The notes under the pieces: model-generated
What the model saw: only the letters and a program-made list of their open reading frames with translations
Databases searched by the model: none
Told to the model about the DNA's origin: nothing
In this document: positions 1-7,780 of the stretch, one piece after another
Layout of the letters: the number at the start of each line of letters is the position of its first letter
Position numbering within the stretch: the first letter of the stretch is position 1
Source of the DNA: Acidobacteriaceae bacterium
GTDB lineage: Bacteria; Acidobacteriota; Terriglobia; Terriglobales; Acidobacteriaceae
DNA length: 34,152 nt
Direction: 5' to 3'
Assembly: GCA_030041305.1 (NCBI GenBank)
Contig: JASHOC010000124.1
Coordinates: 1 to 34,152, forward strand
Made by a program: the position numbers and the translations under genes

Positions 1-123
1 AAAAAGGCGCCCCACCTCGTTGCGTTTCAGCTTGCGCCGAAATACAGTCCGGCCCGCCTTGTCTGCCCCATGTACCTGAAAAACCTGCTTCGCAATGTCC
101 AGCCCAATGGTCGATACCTTCAT
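1..123 (-). CDS. IS110-family transposase, N-terminal fragment (cut by window edge)
   Basis: The first 41 codons of a transposase read leftwards out of the window. The protein opens MKVSTIGLDIAKQVFQVHG, the typical start of IS110-family DEDD (RuvC-like) recombinases, and D9 in GLDIAK would be the first catalytic aspartate. The frame is open to the window edge, so the rest of the RuvC domain and the C-terminal Tnp_20 serine domain lie outside. A purine-rich ribosome site (GAGGATGGAGG) precedes the ATG at 123, which supports this start. Elements of this family excise and insert using a non-coding guide RNA made from one of their ends. Whether this copy is complete cannot be judged. The call rests on a short but highly characteristic segment. 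Confidence 0.85.
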   Translation of the reverse strand, partial: MKVSTIGLDIAKQVFQVHGADKAGRTVFRRKLKRNEVGRLF

Positions 124-857
124 CGTCCTCCATCCTCCTTGTGGCGAGCTTACTAACTCGCCTTCACGAGGCGGGCCCATCCCACCCCGCGTCAAGCGGA
201 AATTCTGCATCGAGCGCGAAACAAAGCACTTCCATTTGCCGGTGTTTCGCGTTGCGTCGTCATAATAGCAATCATCAAGCCGGAAAAGCAGATCCTTTCA
301 CGGGAATTAGTCGTCTCTGACCCCTGACCACTGAGAACTTCGAACTGACCGCTGAGAACTTCGAACCGAGAACTGACCTGATGGAAGATGATCATAACTT
401 GTCTGTTTTCCTACAATTGTGAAGGATGCCTTTTGTTTTCAAACACTTGTCGTAACTGTTCAAGCAACTCGTCTGGAATGAAGCACTTGATCAAGCGAAA
501 AAGAAAAAAGCACAAGAGGAGGGGTCGGAGTCGGGCGCGCGCCCGGGCAGAGCCACTCCCGAGAGATGGAAGCCCGAAAACAGGCCAGACAGCCAAATCA
601 ATCGCCCGTAAACCCTTTGTTCTGTCGTTTCGGCAAAAACTCCTTTGTTTGCAGGATGATGCGCCGATATCGAACGCCTAACCCGCTGAAAATGCTCGAG
701 TTATTGTCAAATGGGAGGAGGTGGTGGCTATGTTCCCCTAACAGCTACTTTGAAGGTCGGGTGCCGCTTACCCGTCCCCTTAGCGAAGCGTTTGCCAGTC
801 CACCGATTTCTCCCGGCAAGGCACGCGATCCGGAATTCCGGAACCGGCCGCTTCGGA
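124..857. other. 734-bp gap: IS110 leader plus repeat-rich intergenic DNA
   Basis: No convincing gene lies between the IS110 transposase start and the aldo/keto reductase stop. The part next to the transposase should include the left non-coding end of the IS. It contains a 6-bp inverted repeat GGCGAG/CTCGCC at 143-162 with an 8-nt loop. Further in come a 63-bp heptad array (317-379) and a 14-bp perfect palindrome at 532-545 (CGGGCGCGCGCCCG). The open frames here have no recognisable motifs and look like chance. The inner boundary of the IS could not be placed, because no target duplication or terminal repeat is visible with only one end present. Confidence 0.5.
317..379. repeat. Array of nine degenerate 7-bp repeats
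   Basis: The 63 bp divide exactly into nine 7-mers in constant phase. Units CTGACCC, CTGACCA, CTGACCG and CTGACCT alternate with CTGAGAA, CCGAGAA and CTTCGAA. Two units (CTGAGAA, CTTCGAA) occur twice in the same order, which points to duplication of a 21-bp block. Related 7-bp periodicity occurs in the gmk-yicC gap near 29713 and 30106. The function is unknown. The array could be a slipped-strand simple repeat or a remnant of a dispersed intergenic repeat. Confidence 0.75.
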
Positions 858-1781
858 TCAAGCCGTGGACGCGGCAGTTTCCAGTTCCGCCCATTCGTTC
901 GCGGCGAGCTTCAATCCGGCTGCGGCGATGTTCTCCTCAAGGTGAGCGATGCTGGAGGTGCCCGGAATGGGTAGCATTACCGGCGAGCGCTGCAAGAGCC
1001 AAGCTAGCGCAAGCTGCGCAATGGTCACCTGGTGAAGTCCAGCGATGCGGGCGAGCGCTTGCGCTGCAGGGTGTTCCGGCTTGAGCAGCTTGCCCGCCGC
1101 GATGGGATACCAAGGCAAAAAGCCGATGCCGTGCTGTTCGCAATAAGTGAGGGTTTGCGCGTGCCGCCGGTCGGCCAAACTGTACCGATTCTGGACGGTC
1201 ACGATCGGCACGATCTTTTCCGCTTCCTCAATCTGAGCGGGCGTGACTTCGCTCAACCCGATGTGGAGAATTTTGCCCTGCTCCTGCATGCGGTGAAGCG
1301 CGCCCAGCGACTCTTCGAGCGGGGTGCGCGGGTCGATGCGGTGAAGCTGATAGAGATCGATGCGCTCCAGTCGAAGCCGGCGCAGGCTCATCTCGACGCA
1401 TTGAATCAGATAGCCGGCGCGGCCGACGAACTCTGTCTTGGCCGGCCCCTGCCGCGTGACGCCGCCCTTTGTAGCGACGACCAGGCCGGCCGGGTAAGGC
1501 GCAAGCGCTTCGCCGATAAGGCGCTCGGCAATCTCGGGGCCGTAAGCGTCAGCGGTGTCGATGAGCGTGACACCCAGTTCGACGGCGCGACGCAACACGC
1601 GGCGAGCTTCGGTGGGATCGGCGGGCTCGCCCCACGCGCCCTCGCCTACCAGGCGCATGGTTCCGTAGCCGAGGCGGCGCACGGGGAGATCGCCGCCGAT
1701 GCGGAGGCTTCCGCTGAGAGCCGCATTCGGCGCCGCATGACTCGCCGTTCCAGCGGTGGTCGATAGAGACTCTCTGCTCAT
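858..1781 (-). CDS. Aldo/keto reductase
   Basis: This is a 307-residue NAD(P)H-dependent aldo/keto reductase, expected to be a cytoplasmic TIM barrel that reduces aldehydes or ketones. The barrel runs from about residue 33 (LPVRRLGYGTMRL) to the C-terminus. The tetrad is visible as D75 (LIDTADAY), Y80, K105 (VVATKGG) and H147 (DLYQLHRID). The C-terminal cofactor loop LPIPGTSS is also present. The frame stays open for about 150 codons upstream, but that part is low-complexity and lacks homology signals. I chose the ATG at 1781, about 30 residues before the barrel; it has only a weak ribosome site. The gene diverges from the TM2 gene. The substrate cannot be predicted; it resembles the YakC/IolS-type branch. 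Confidence 0.88.
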   Translation of the reverse strand: MSRESLSTTAGTASHAAPNAALSGSLRIGGDLPVRRLGYGTMRLVGEGAWGEPADPTEARRVLRRAVELGVTLIDTADAYGPEIAERLIGEALAPYPAGLVVATKGGVTRQGPAKTEFVGRAGYLIQCVEMSLRRLRLERIDLYQLHRIDPRTPLEESLGALHRMQEQGKILHIGLSEVTPAQIEEAEKIVPIVTVQNRYSLADRRHAQTLTYCEQHGIGFLPWYPIAAGKLLKPEHPAAQALARIAGLHQVTIAQLALAWLLQRSPVMLPIPGTSSIAHLEENIAAAGLKLAANEWAELETAASTA

Positions 1782-1991
1782 AGCCAAGTTCGATGCTAAA
1801 GCATTTTCATCGACAGCGGATAGATGACAGAGTCTCGGAAAATCCTGCGCCTCCGCGCTCTCGTATGCGAGAATGCAAGAGCAAAGCGATGCCCGGCATT
1901 TTGAGGGAGCGCTAATCCGGCCGCCAGTAGTATCCGGCGGGAACCGTGCGCCAGCCGCCTGCGTACCTTCAACCGAGCAAGGAGAACGCGC

Positions 1992-2414
1992 ATGAGCGGC
2001 GCCCCGTATCCAAACCCGCAGGCTCTTTTCTATCAGCAGTACGAATCGGTGCGTCGCGATGAGATCGTCGGCATCCTGCTGGCGTTGTTTCTGGGCACCT
2101 TCGGCATCCATCATTTCTATTTGCGCCGCAGCGGTCTTGGCATCCTTTACTGCTGCCTTTTCTGGACGGGCATTCCTACGATCCTCGGCTTTATCGAATG
2201 TTTCTTCATGGCCGGCCGGGTGCGCGAGTTCAATGGCGTCCAAGCCGCGGGCATTGCGGCGGCGTTAGGCATTCCGGTTCCAGGGTGGGATCAGCCGTTC
2301 ACTGCGAACGTTCCGCCTCCTGTGAAACCGCCGGCGCGCATCATTTGCCCGCAATGCCAGGCGACCAACCCACCCACAGCGCGATTCTGTTCCGGGTGCG
2401 GAAACGCACTATAG
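1992..2414 (+). CDS. TM2-domain membrane protein with C-terminal zinc ribbon
   Basis: A 140-residue small membrane protein. Residues 22-75 form a TM2 domain: two hydrophobic helices (about 25-39 and 47-72) joined by the characteristic FGIHHFYLRRSGLGI turn. A proline-rich linker (about 94-115) leads to a C-terminal double-cysteine zinc ribbon with C119, C122, C133 and C136 (CPQC and CSGC). A good AAGGAG site lies 7-8 nt before the ATG. TM2 proteins have no well-defined bacterial function. The zinc ribbon suggests a cytosolic interaction module. It is transcribed divergently from the aldo/keto reductase across a gap of about 210 bp and converges on the DUF4185-like gene. Confidence 0.85.
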   Translation: MSGAPYPNPQALFYQQYESVRRDEIVGILLALFLGTFGIHHFYLRRSGLGILYCCLFWTGIPTILGFIECFFMAGRVREFNGVQAAGIAAALGIPVPGWDQPFTANVPPPVKPPARIICPQCQATNPPTARFCSGCGNAL

Positions 2415-2572
2415 CAGGGTGAAACAGGCTCAATGCGCCGGACGGAGAAACTCAAGAGCTGATCAACCGAACCGGCCGCATCGATGCAATGCGAAGATCT
2501 TCATCGGTGGATCCGGAATGCGACTGCTTCACGAAGGTTCGCCACTGTTACAGCCAAAGAGCTGCTCCGGTC

Positions 2573-4147
2573 TTATCCATAGACATTCACAGCTTGCAAG
2601 TTCACTCGATCGTTGCCGGCGTTGACGATGCGTAACCGGTGTTGCGAACGCTCGAGGTCGAGTTTCCGGTAAAGGGAAACGCAGGAGATCTCAGGAAAGT
2701 TATGTGTGCCCAACGCAACCGTGGTTTCAGCTTTGCCGTCAAGCAAGATAGAGACGTCTCCGTAACTCGCGCCTTTGCGCGCGAGGTATTCGATTCCTGT
2801 TCCCTCAAACGAAATCTCCAGCGCATCGCCGCGTTGGCGGCTTTCGAGGGCGGCATTGTCACGCCCGGGCCATGCAGGCAACGCGCTCCAGCTTCCCTCT
2901 TTGCGGATGGAGGTCGAGTCGAAACGCAGCCTTGAGTAAGCCGGCACGGGCGCAGTTCGCAACCGCACCGGGATCATCCAACACTTGTAGACACCGGAGG
3001 GCACGTCCGCGAATTGGCAACCCGAGGTAAACATCGGGACCACCACCTCGTCGCGCTCTGCCGTCTGATATTTTGGGCAGAGGGAGGGGCCATACATGTT
3101 GTTTCCGGGGGCGAGAAAGCCGTCGGTGAACGAGGCGAGTGGCGACCACGGCCCCCAAGGGTGCTCGGCCACGTAGAAGTCGTGACACATCTCTGTGGGT
3201 TGAAACCACTTCTGCAGTGTCTGGGGATTGTACCAGGAGATGAGTAAGTAGCGCCGAAGCGCCGGGACCCAGGTAATCGGGGTTTGTCCGCAGCGAGTCG
3301 GACGCGCGAGGATCGGCGAAGCTTCATAGACGTTGCGGGTCCAACTAGCGTTCTCCATCCCGTCGCCGTCGCGGTAATAGGTCCAGGCCGAAGGGTCCAA
3401 ACGGGCGAGATCGCGCCGGGGCACGCGCCCCAAGGTCAAATAATCGCCATCGTTCCAGAAACCATTGGTGGCCGCCGCATACACAAACTCATCCGCGCGG
3501 TCGACCTGCGCGTCGCCACCGTTCTGGCCGTAATGCAGAAAGAAGGGCGCGGCGAACCGCGCGCCGGGCCACATGGGACGCGCATAGTTTTCCTGCTCGG
3601 TTCGCATCCACGTCTTGCCACGATCCGCAGATTTGATCAGGCTAGAGTTGAAGGCGGTCTGGCGCATTAATGGGTCATGGCTTTCGCCGCCGTACACGTT
3701 GCGGGCCACAAACGCGTAGAAAATTCCGTCGATGCACTCCTGCCCGCAGGCTTTCCAGGTGGCGTGATCGGGACCGCGGTAGCCGGAAGCTCCATATTCC
3801 GCCATGGGGTTGATGGGGCGGCCTACGAGAGTATCGAGCGTTTCTCCACTGAAGCCATTGAAGGCAAGATTCTCTCGCTTCTCGCCGAAGCCCCGGCCAT
3901 CGCAGTTGAATGCGTATAACTGACCATCGTCGGCCCAGAAGGGATCCCAGGTGTCGCCGTTCGAGTCATCCCACTTGTGGATCTGATTCAAGTCGAGCCG
4001 AACTTCGGTGATCGCTCCGTTCGGGCTTGGCACAGGCTGAGAATCGAGAATGGCGGAAAACAGGCCTCCGCCAGCCGCCATGATACTTGCATTGCGGAGA
4101 AACTCCCGCCTGCTGAGATTGTCGAAACTTGCCTGCAAAACCCCCAT
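2573..4147 (-). CDS. Tat-exported DUF4185-like (beta-propeller) protein
   Basis: A 524-residue protein with a twin-arginine signal (SRREFL at residues 12-17, then an alanine/glycine-rich hydrophobic stretch), so it is predicted to be exported folded. The body (about 45-390) has repeated Trp/Asp-rich blades with motifs such as GDTWDPFWADDGQLYAF and KSADRGKTW, as in DUF4185 five-bladed propellers related to sialidase/GH43-like folds. The last 130 residues look like a beta-sandwich carbohydrate-binding region (SISFEGTGIEYLA-like strands). A GAGG site sits 8 nt before the ATG. It lies about 100 bp downstream of pdxA2 on the same strand and could be the last gene of that operon. Its enzymatic activity is unproven; it may be a glycan hydrolase or a binding protein. 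Confidence 0.75.
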   Translation of the reverse strand: MGVLQASFDNLSRREFLRNASIMAAGGGLFSAILDSQPVPSPNGAITEVRLDLNQIHKWDDSNGDTWDPFWADDGQLYAFNCDGRGFGEKRENLAFNGFSGETLDTLVGRPINPMAEYGASGYRGPDHATWKACGQECIDGIFYAFVARNVYGGESHDPLMRQTAFNSSLIKSADRGKTWMRTEQENYARPMWPGARFAAPFFLHYGQNGGDAQVDRADEFVYAAATNGFWNDGDYLTLGRVPRRDLARLDPSAWTYYRDGDGMENASWTRNVYEASPILARPTRCGQTPITWVPALRRYLLISWYNPQTLQKWFQPTEMCHDFYVAEHPWGPWSPLASFTDGFLAPGNNMYGPSLCPKYQTAERDEVVVPMFTSGCQFADVPSGVYKCWMIPVRLRTAPVPAYSRLRFDSTSIRKEGSWSALPAWPGRDNAALESRQRGDALEISFEGTGIEYLARKGASYGDVSILLDGKAETTVALGTHNFPEISCVSLYRKLDLERSQHRLRIVNAGNDRVNLQAVNVYG

Positions 4148-4249
4148 GTCTTCGGCCTCTATTCATCGTCGCCGCGGTATTGATCGCCACTGCGGCATCA
4201 ACAGCAACGGCGACAGGGATGTAACTACGTTTTGCTACGCGCGAGGCGT

Positions 4250-5275
4250 TTACGACCGCGGTTTGGCGGCGACGAAGTCATCCCTGCGGACCAGGGCCGT
4301 TGCCTGGCGCAACGCTTCCACCATGCTCCTTTCGTCCACCGTGCCCGTTCCGGCAATGTCGAAAGCCGTTCCATGATCCACGGAAGTTCGAATGACCGGC
4401 AGCCCCAGCGTGATATTGACGCCGGCTTCCAATCCTAGCACCTTCACCGGTCCATGGCCCTGGTCGTGATACATTGCGATCACCATGTCGTAATCGCCGC
4501 GCTGGGCCAGGAAGAACAAGGTGTCGGCCGGCAGCGGTCCCGCCACGTTCCAGCCTTTGCGCCGGCAGGCCTCGATCGCCGGCGCGATCTTTTCCGCTTC
4601 CTCGCCGTGGCCAAAGAGGCCGTTCTCTCCCGCATGGGGATTGATGCCGCACACGCCGATTTTCGGATCCGCGGTTCCCGCGCTTTGCATGGCCGCGCGC
4701 GCCCGCCCAATGGTGCGCTCTACGAGACCCGGTTCGATCTTCGCAACGGCGTCAAGGAGGCCGATGTGCGTGGTCACGTGGGTCACTTTCAGTTTCGGCG
4801 TACTCAGCATCATGGACACCTCCGGAGTTTCCGTCAATTCCGCCAGGAGTTCCGTATGCCCGGGATAATTGCGCCCCGCAGCATGCAGCGCAGCTTTGTT
4901 CAGTGGCGCAGTGCAAATGGCTGCAATCTTTCCATTCATCGCCAGCTCACACGCCTTCCTAACAAATTGAAACGCGCCTTCCCCGGCTGCCGGTGAAAGC
5001 CTTCCCCACGGCAGATCTCTGGGAATCAGGTGCAGGTCGAGGCAATCCACCGCGCCGTTCGTGTCGCACACACGATGAATCTCGTCAGGCGCCAGGCTCC
5101 TCACGCTGAGTCTGCTCTTGACGATGCGTCCGGCCTCTCTTAACCGCTCCGCGTCGCCCACCACCATAGGCCGGCATTGATCGTATACTGTCGGGTGCGC
5201 AAGGCTCTTCATGATGATTTCAGGCCCGACGCCGGCCGCGTCGCCCATGGTAATTGCAATGATCGGAAGCTTCAT
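4250..5275 (-). CDS. pdxA2: PdxA2-type 4-phospho-D-threonate/D-erythronate dehydrogenase
   Basis: A 341-residue member of the PdxA family of NAD-dependent, metal-dependent oxidising decarboxylases. Typical blocks are ITMGDAAGVGPEI (8-20), TAPLNKAAL (122-130), YPGHTE (137-142), NPHAGE (212-217) and MYHDQGHGPVK (269-279). H170, H214 and H270 are the likely metal ligands. PdxA proper acts in vitamin B6 synthesis. Paralogues called PdxA2 pair with a DUF1537 kinase and convert 4-phospho-threonate or -erythronate to dihydroxyacetone phosphate and CO2. The kinase gene lies 14 bp upstream, so I favour the catabolic PdxA2 role. The start at 5275 has a GAGAGG site. A biosynthetic PdxA role cannot be excluded from sequence alone. 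Confidence 0.87.
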   Translation of the reverse strand: MKLPIIAITMGDAAGVGPEIIMKSLAHPTVYDQCRPMVVGDAERLREAGRIVKSRLSVRSLAPDEIHRVCDTNGAVDCLDLHLIPRDLPWGRLSPAAGEGAFQFVRKACELAMNGKIAAICTAPLNKAALHAAGRNYPGHTELLAELTETPEVSMMLSTPKLKVTHVTTHIGLLDAVAKIEPGLVERTIGRARAAMQSAGTADPKIGVCGINPHAGENGLFGHGEEAEKIAPAIEACRRKGWNVAGPLPADTLFFLAQRGDYDMVIAMYHDQGHGPVKVLGLEAGVNITLGLPVIRTSVDHGTAFDIAGTGTVDERSMVEALRQATALVRRDDFVAAKPRS

Positions 5276-5289
5276 CCATCAACCTCTCT

Positions 5290-6567
5290 TTATGTCCGCG
5301 GCACAAGAGCCTGGTGCGCCGGGCGTAGAACCTGACGGCACTTCAGCAACGCTTCGCGGGTTCCAAAGTCCCCCGCTTTGGTGATGATCGGCAAATGCCG
5401 GTTCCCATGCTCTGCTATCGAAAGCGGAATGCCCTTTTCCACTTCGGCGATCAAGCGCATCCTCGTCACTCCCCAGGCGTCGAACACCATACGCGCAGTT
5501 TCGCCCCCAGACGCAATCAGGGCGCCGATCTTTCCGCTAACCGAAGTCGTGATTTGTGCGAGCGCCGCCGAGAGGAGCGGCCTCTGCACAATCGTTACTT
5601 GAGGCTCGGGCGCGATTGCGAGCACCGCATCCTGATTGATCCGCACCAGAAGCTCCAGTTCTTCGATCAGGCCATGCCAGCGCGCCGTCTGTTCACCGGC
5701 AAGCAGAATCTCCGGCGGCGCCGCAATGCATGGTATGCGCGACGAATCAATCAGCAATTGCACCTGATCCATTGTCTTATGTGCGATGCTCCCCACGATG
5801 AAGAGCAACGAACCTGAAACCGGGGGCCGCGCGCAGGCCGCGCCCTCGGATGTTCGGGGCAAACCTGCAGCTTCCGGCAGGTGGTAAGCCAGCCCCGCGG
5901 AGCCCACCCAGATGAATCTCCGGCGCGACTCGATCGACGCTGCGGCGATCGCGTGAAGGTCGGCATCCGTCTCCGCATCGCAAACCAGCACGTCCGCCTC
6001 ATTTGCCGCAGAAGTCAGCGCGCGGCGCAATGCACTTTCGCCGGCCCGCACCGCATCCAGACTCAACAATGCGCTGTTCAAAGCAGAGCCGCGCAGCATG
6101 TCTGGAATGTACGACGGCCCGGTCAAACTCTCTATCCGCCAGGTTTCCGTATCGTGAAGCGGCCGGCCATACACGCGTTGAACTCCGTTTACGGTGGTTC
6201 GACCGTGGGCCGGAAACGCCGGGGCCATCAACGCTACAGCCTGACCGGCGCCAGGATGCAGGCTGCGATACGCTGCGAGCGCGGCCGCAATCTCCGCCGC
6301 CACATGACCGCGCAACGTGGAATCAATCTTCTTGAAGAGAAGCAGGCCCTCGCCGAAGGCACACGTGCGAACCAACCTATCGATCTGCTGTGCAGCCTTT
6401 TCCGGGGTCATACGGCGGGTATCAGCGTCCACAGAGAGGACCTCGGAATCCGCGTTGCACGCATGCTCGTTGAGCGCCAATAGCGTCTCAAGACCGGCGC
6501 AGGCGCAGGCGACTCCACAGTCTGCGGCGCCCGTCAGGTCATCGGCAAGAATCAGCATCCGGCGCAT
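5290..6567 (-). CDS. Four-carbon acid sugar kinase (DUF1537 family)
   Basis: A 425-residue kinase expected to phosphorylate O4 of a four-carbon sugar acid such as D-threonate or D-erythronate. The N-terminal domain opens with LILADDLTGAADCGV (D9, D10), followed by FKKIDSTLRGHV around residue 80, the substrate-domain signature. The C-terminal nucleotide-binding domain carries GALIASGGETARMVF near residue 350 and GDFGTREAL near the end. An AAGGAG site sits 8 nt before the ATG. It leads a compact pair with pdxA2, matching the DtnK/DenK-PdxA2 pathway, with dihydroxyacetone phosphate as the expected product. No dedicated transporter or regulator gene is adjacent. Which acid is used cannot be told from sequence. 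Confidence 0.87.
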   Translation of the reverse strand: MRRMLILADDLTGAADCGVACACAGLETLLALNEHACNADSEVLSVDADTRRMTPEKAAQQIDRLVRTCAFGEGLLLFKKIDSTLRGHVAAEIAAALAAYRSLHPGAGQAVALMAPAFPAHGRTTVNGVQRVYGRPLHDTETWRIESLTGPSYIPDMLRGSALNSALLSLDAVRAGESALRRALTSAANEADVLVCDAETDADLHAIAAASIESRRRFIWVGSAGLAYHLPEAAGLPRTSEGAACARPPVSGSLLFIVGSIAHKTMDQVQLLIDSSRIPCIAAPPEILLAGEQTARWHGLIEELELLVRINQDAVLAIAPEPQVTIVQRPLLSAALAQITTSVSGKIGALIASGGETARMVFDAWGVTRMRLIAEVEKGIPLSIAEHGNRHLPIITKAGDFGTREALLKCRQVLRPAHQALVPRT

Positions 6568-6940
6568 TCAGTGCGCTCCTTGCAGGATGGATTTATCGTA
6601 CGTTCCCGCCACGGTCTGACGCCGCGGGCGGTTCACTGGCGAATGGACAAGCGGGCTCGTTTTCCAATGGACGGGTTTGCAGGCGGCATGGGGCAAGGGG
6701 TCGGAACGGCTGGTTTGCCCCGGAATCGATTTCGCGCGGCGGTCCAGGCTACCCCCCACCCCCCATTCTGTGAATAAGCGGCCTCTTTTCAAGTGCATGC
6801 GGCGCGCGCGTCGACGCAAATATAAGAAAACAGGCCAATTATTGACAGATTAAGGAAAACAAAGGGTTTACGGGCGTTTTTGACGGGTTTTCGCCCGAGA
6901 GCCAGGTGAAAGGGCGGGACCGCTCCACTGCGCTGGCACG

Positions 6941-6962
6941 ATCCATGGAATTAACCATGGAT
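6941..6962. promoter_or_regulatory. Operator-like palindrome upstream of the acid sugar kinase operon
   Basis: Perfect 8-bp arms ATCCATGG and CCATGGAT flank a 6-bp AT-only spacer (AATTAA). The site is about 375 bp upstream of the kinase start. Its size and symmetry suit a dimeric GntR-, LacI- or DeoR-type regulator. No regulator gene is adjacent, so a role as operator is only a suggestion. Confidence 0.35.
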
Positions 6963-7163
6963 TTATTGTGCGCCAATCGGCGAAATAACAGGTATCCGAG
7001 AAATCATCTGTTTTCTTGGAGATGCAACTCTTCGCGCTTGACTTAAGTGGAGATCGAGGACGGTGCACGCGAAAAACTGGGGTGAAGGAAACGCCGCATC
7101 CGGTTCAGCGGACGGGAGGCCGCGCCCAGCCTCGATTCAGCAGCGACCCGACAGTCCATTACG

Positions 7164-7272
7164 GCGGTTCTCCAATTCCCGTGGAGTTTTGAGGGGCGTG
7201 CCAGGTGGCGTTTTCTTGGGAAAAACGCCACTCAACGTTCGAGGTTCTGCTCTTCACCAATTGGAGAACCGC
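7164..7272. repeat. 109-bp element with perfect 14-bp terminal inverted repeats and an inner hairpin
   Basis: The left arm GCGGTTCTCCAATT (7164-7177) and right arm AATTGGAGAACCGC (7259-7272) are exact reverse complements. Inside lies a second perfect 10-bp hairpin, GTGGCGTTTT (7205-7214) and AAAACGCCAC (7222-7231), with a 7-nt loop. No poly-T tract follows either structure, so a simple rho-independent terminator is unlikely. Candidates are a small MITE/REPIN-like mobile repeat or a structured RNA in the intergenic region. Confidence 0.7.
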
Positions 7273-7312
7273 TATAGGAGCGGATTAAGACTCGCAATTC
7301 TTTCGAGTGCGC

Positions 7313-7780
7313 CTATTCCGGAAGGTGCATCGCGCAGGAAGGATCCATCTCTTTAAAGAGCTTCTTGTTGAAAAGGGGAAAGTCCATCTCCTTCTGGCGA
7401 GGCTCGAATGGATCGTTGTAATACACGGTGGTGTCGGTTACCCGGTAGACGACCACAACATGGCCAGCGCCGGCGACCCCGGGTTGATATTCGCCCATGC
7501 AAACCAGCGGACACTTCACGCTCAGCATCAGGCACCCGAACATCTCGGCGTCAAAATGCGGCAACTTGAGCGTTTCTTTTTCAATCGCCTTGAAGCCGAA
7601 TTGTTGGACGAGGATGTCCATGGCCAGGAAAGACCACATGCCTTCGTCGCCGGCGTCGCCGGCCGGCATTTTCGGGGCGGGTTTGCCGCGAAAACCGTAA
7701 ACCATGCACGCTGAGGCATACCAGCACTGGGCTTTATTGGCCTGCTTGACGAGAGGCACGCCGTCGATGCGAATATCCAT
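7313..7780 (-). CDS. Papain-like cysteine protease (AvrRpt2/C39-like)
   Basis: A 155-residue single-domain protein with the order of a papain-like catalytic site: QCW with C19 at the start of a helix (QCWYASACMVY), H107 (AGAGHVVVVYRV) and N122/D123 (YYNDPFEP). This matches the family PF12385 / C39-like arrangement, and the length fits a bare catalytic domain. I chose the ATG at 7780, which has a clear GGAGG site 7-8 nt upstream; the frame is open a further 66 codons, but that part is not protein-like. No signal peptide is present, so it probably acts in the cytoplasm or needs a non-classical export route. It is monocistronic. The substrate is unknown. Confidence 0.75.
   Translation of the reverse strand: MDIRIDGVPLVKQANKAQCWYASACMVYGFRGKPAPKMPAGDAGDEGMWSFLAMDILVQQFGFKAIEKETLKLPHFDAEMFGCLMLSVKCPLVCMGEYQPGVAGAGHVVVVYRVTDTTVYYNDPFEPRQKEMDFPLFNKKLFKEMDPSCAMHLPE

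Larger units (their letters stand above)
6568..7312. other. 745-bp gap upstream of the kinase operon
   Basis: No supported gene. The stretch has an AT-rich core around 6820-6870 containing minus-strand TATATT, a possible -10 for the kinase operon without a clear -35. It also holds a 22-bp palindrome (6941-6962) and a 109-bp inverted-repeat element (7164-7272). It separates the kinase start from the protease stop, so it must hold the operon's promoter and any operator. Confidence 0.5.

Noticed and set aside
388..681. 97-codon open frame in the left gap
   Set aside because: Arg/Lys/Ser-rich translation with no motif; it overlaps other frames of equal quality and crosses the 532-545 palindrome. 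Chance frame in GC-rich DNA.
1782..2243. Longer start for the aldo/keto reductase (to 2243)
   Set aside because: The added 154 residues are not protein-like, lie beyond the family start, and overlap the TM2 gene on the other strand.
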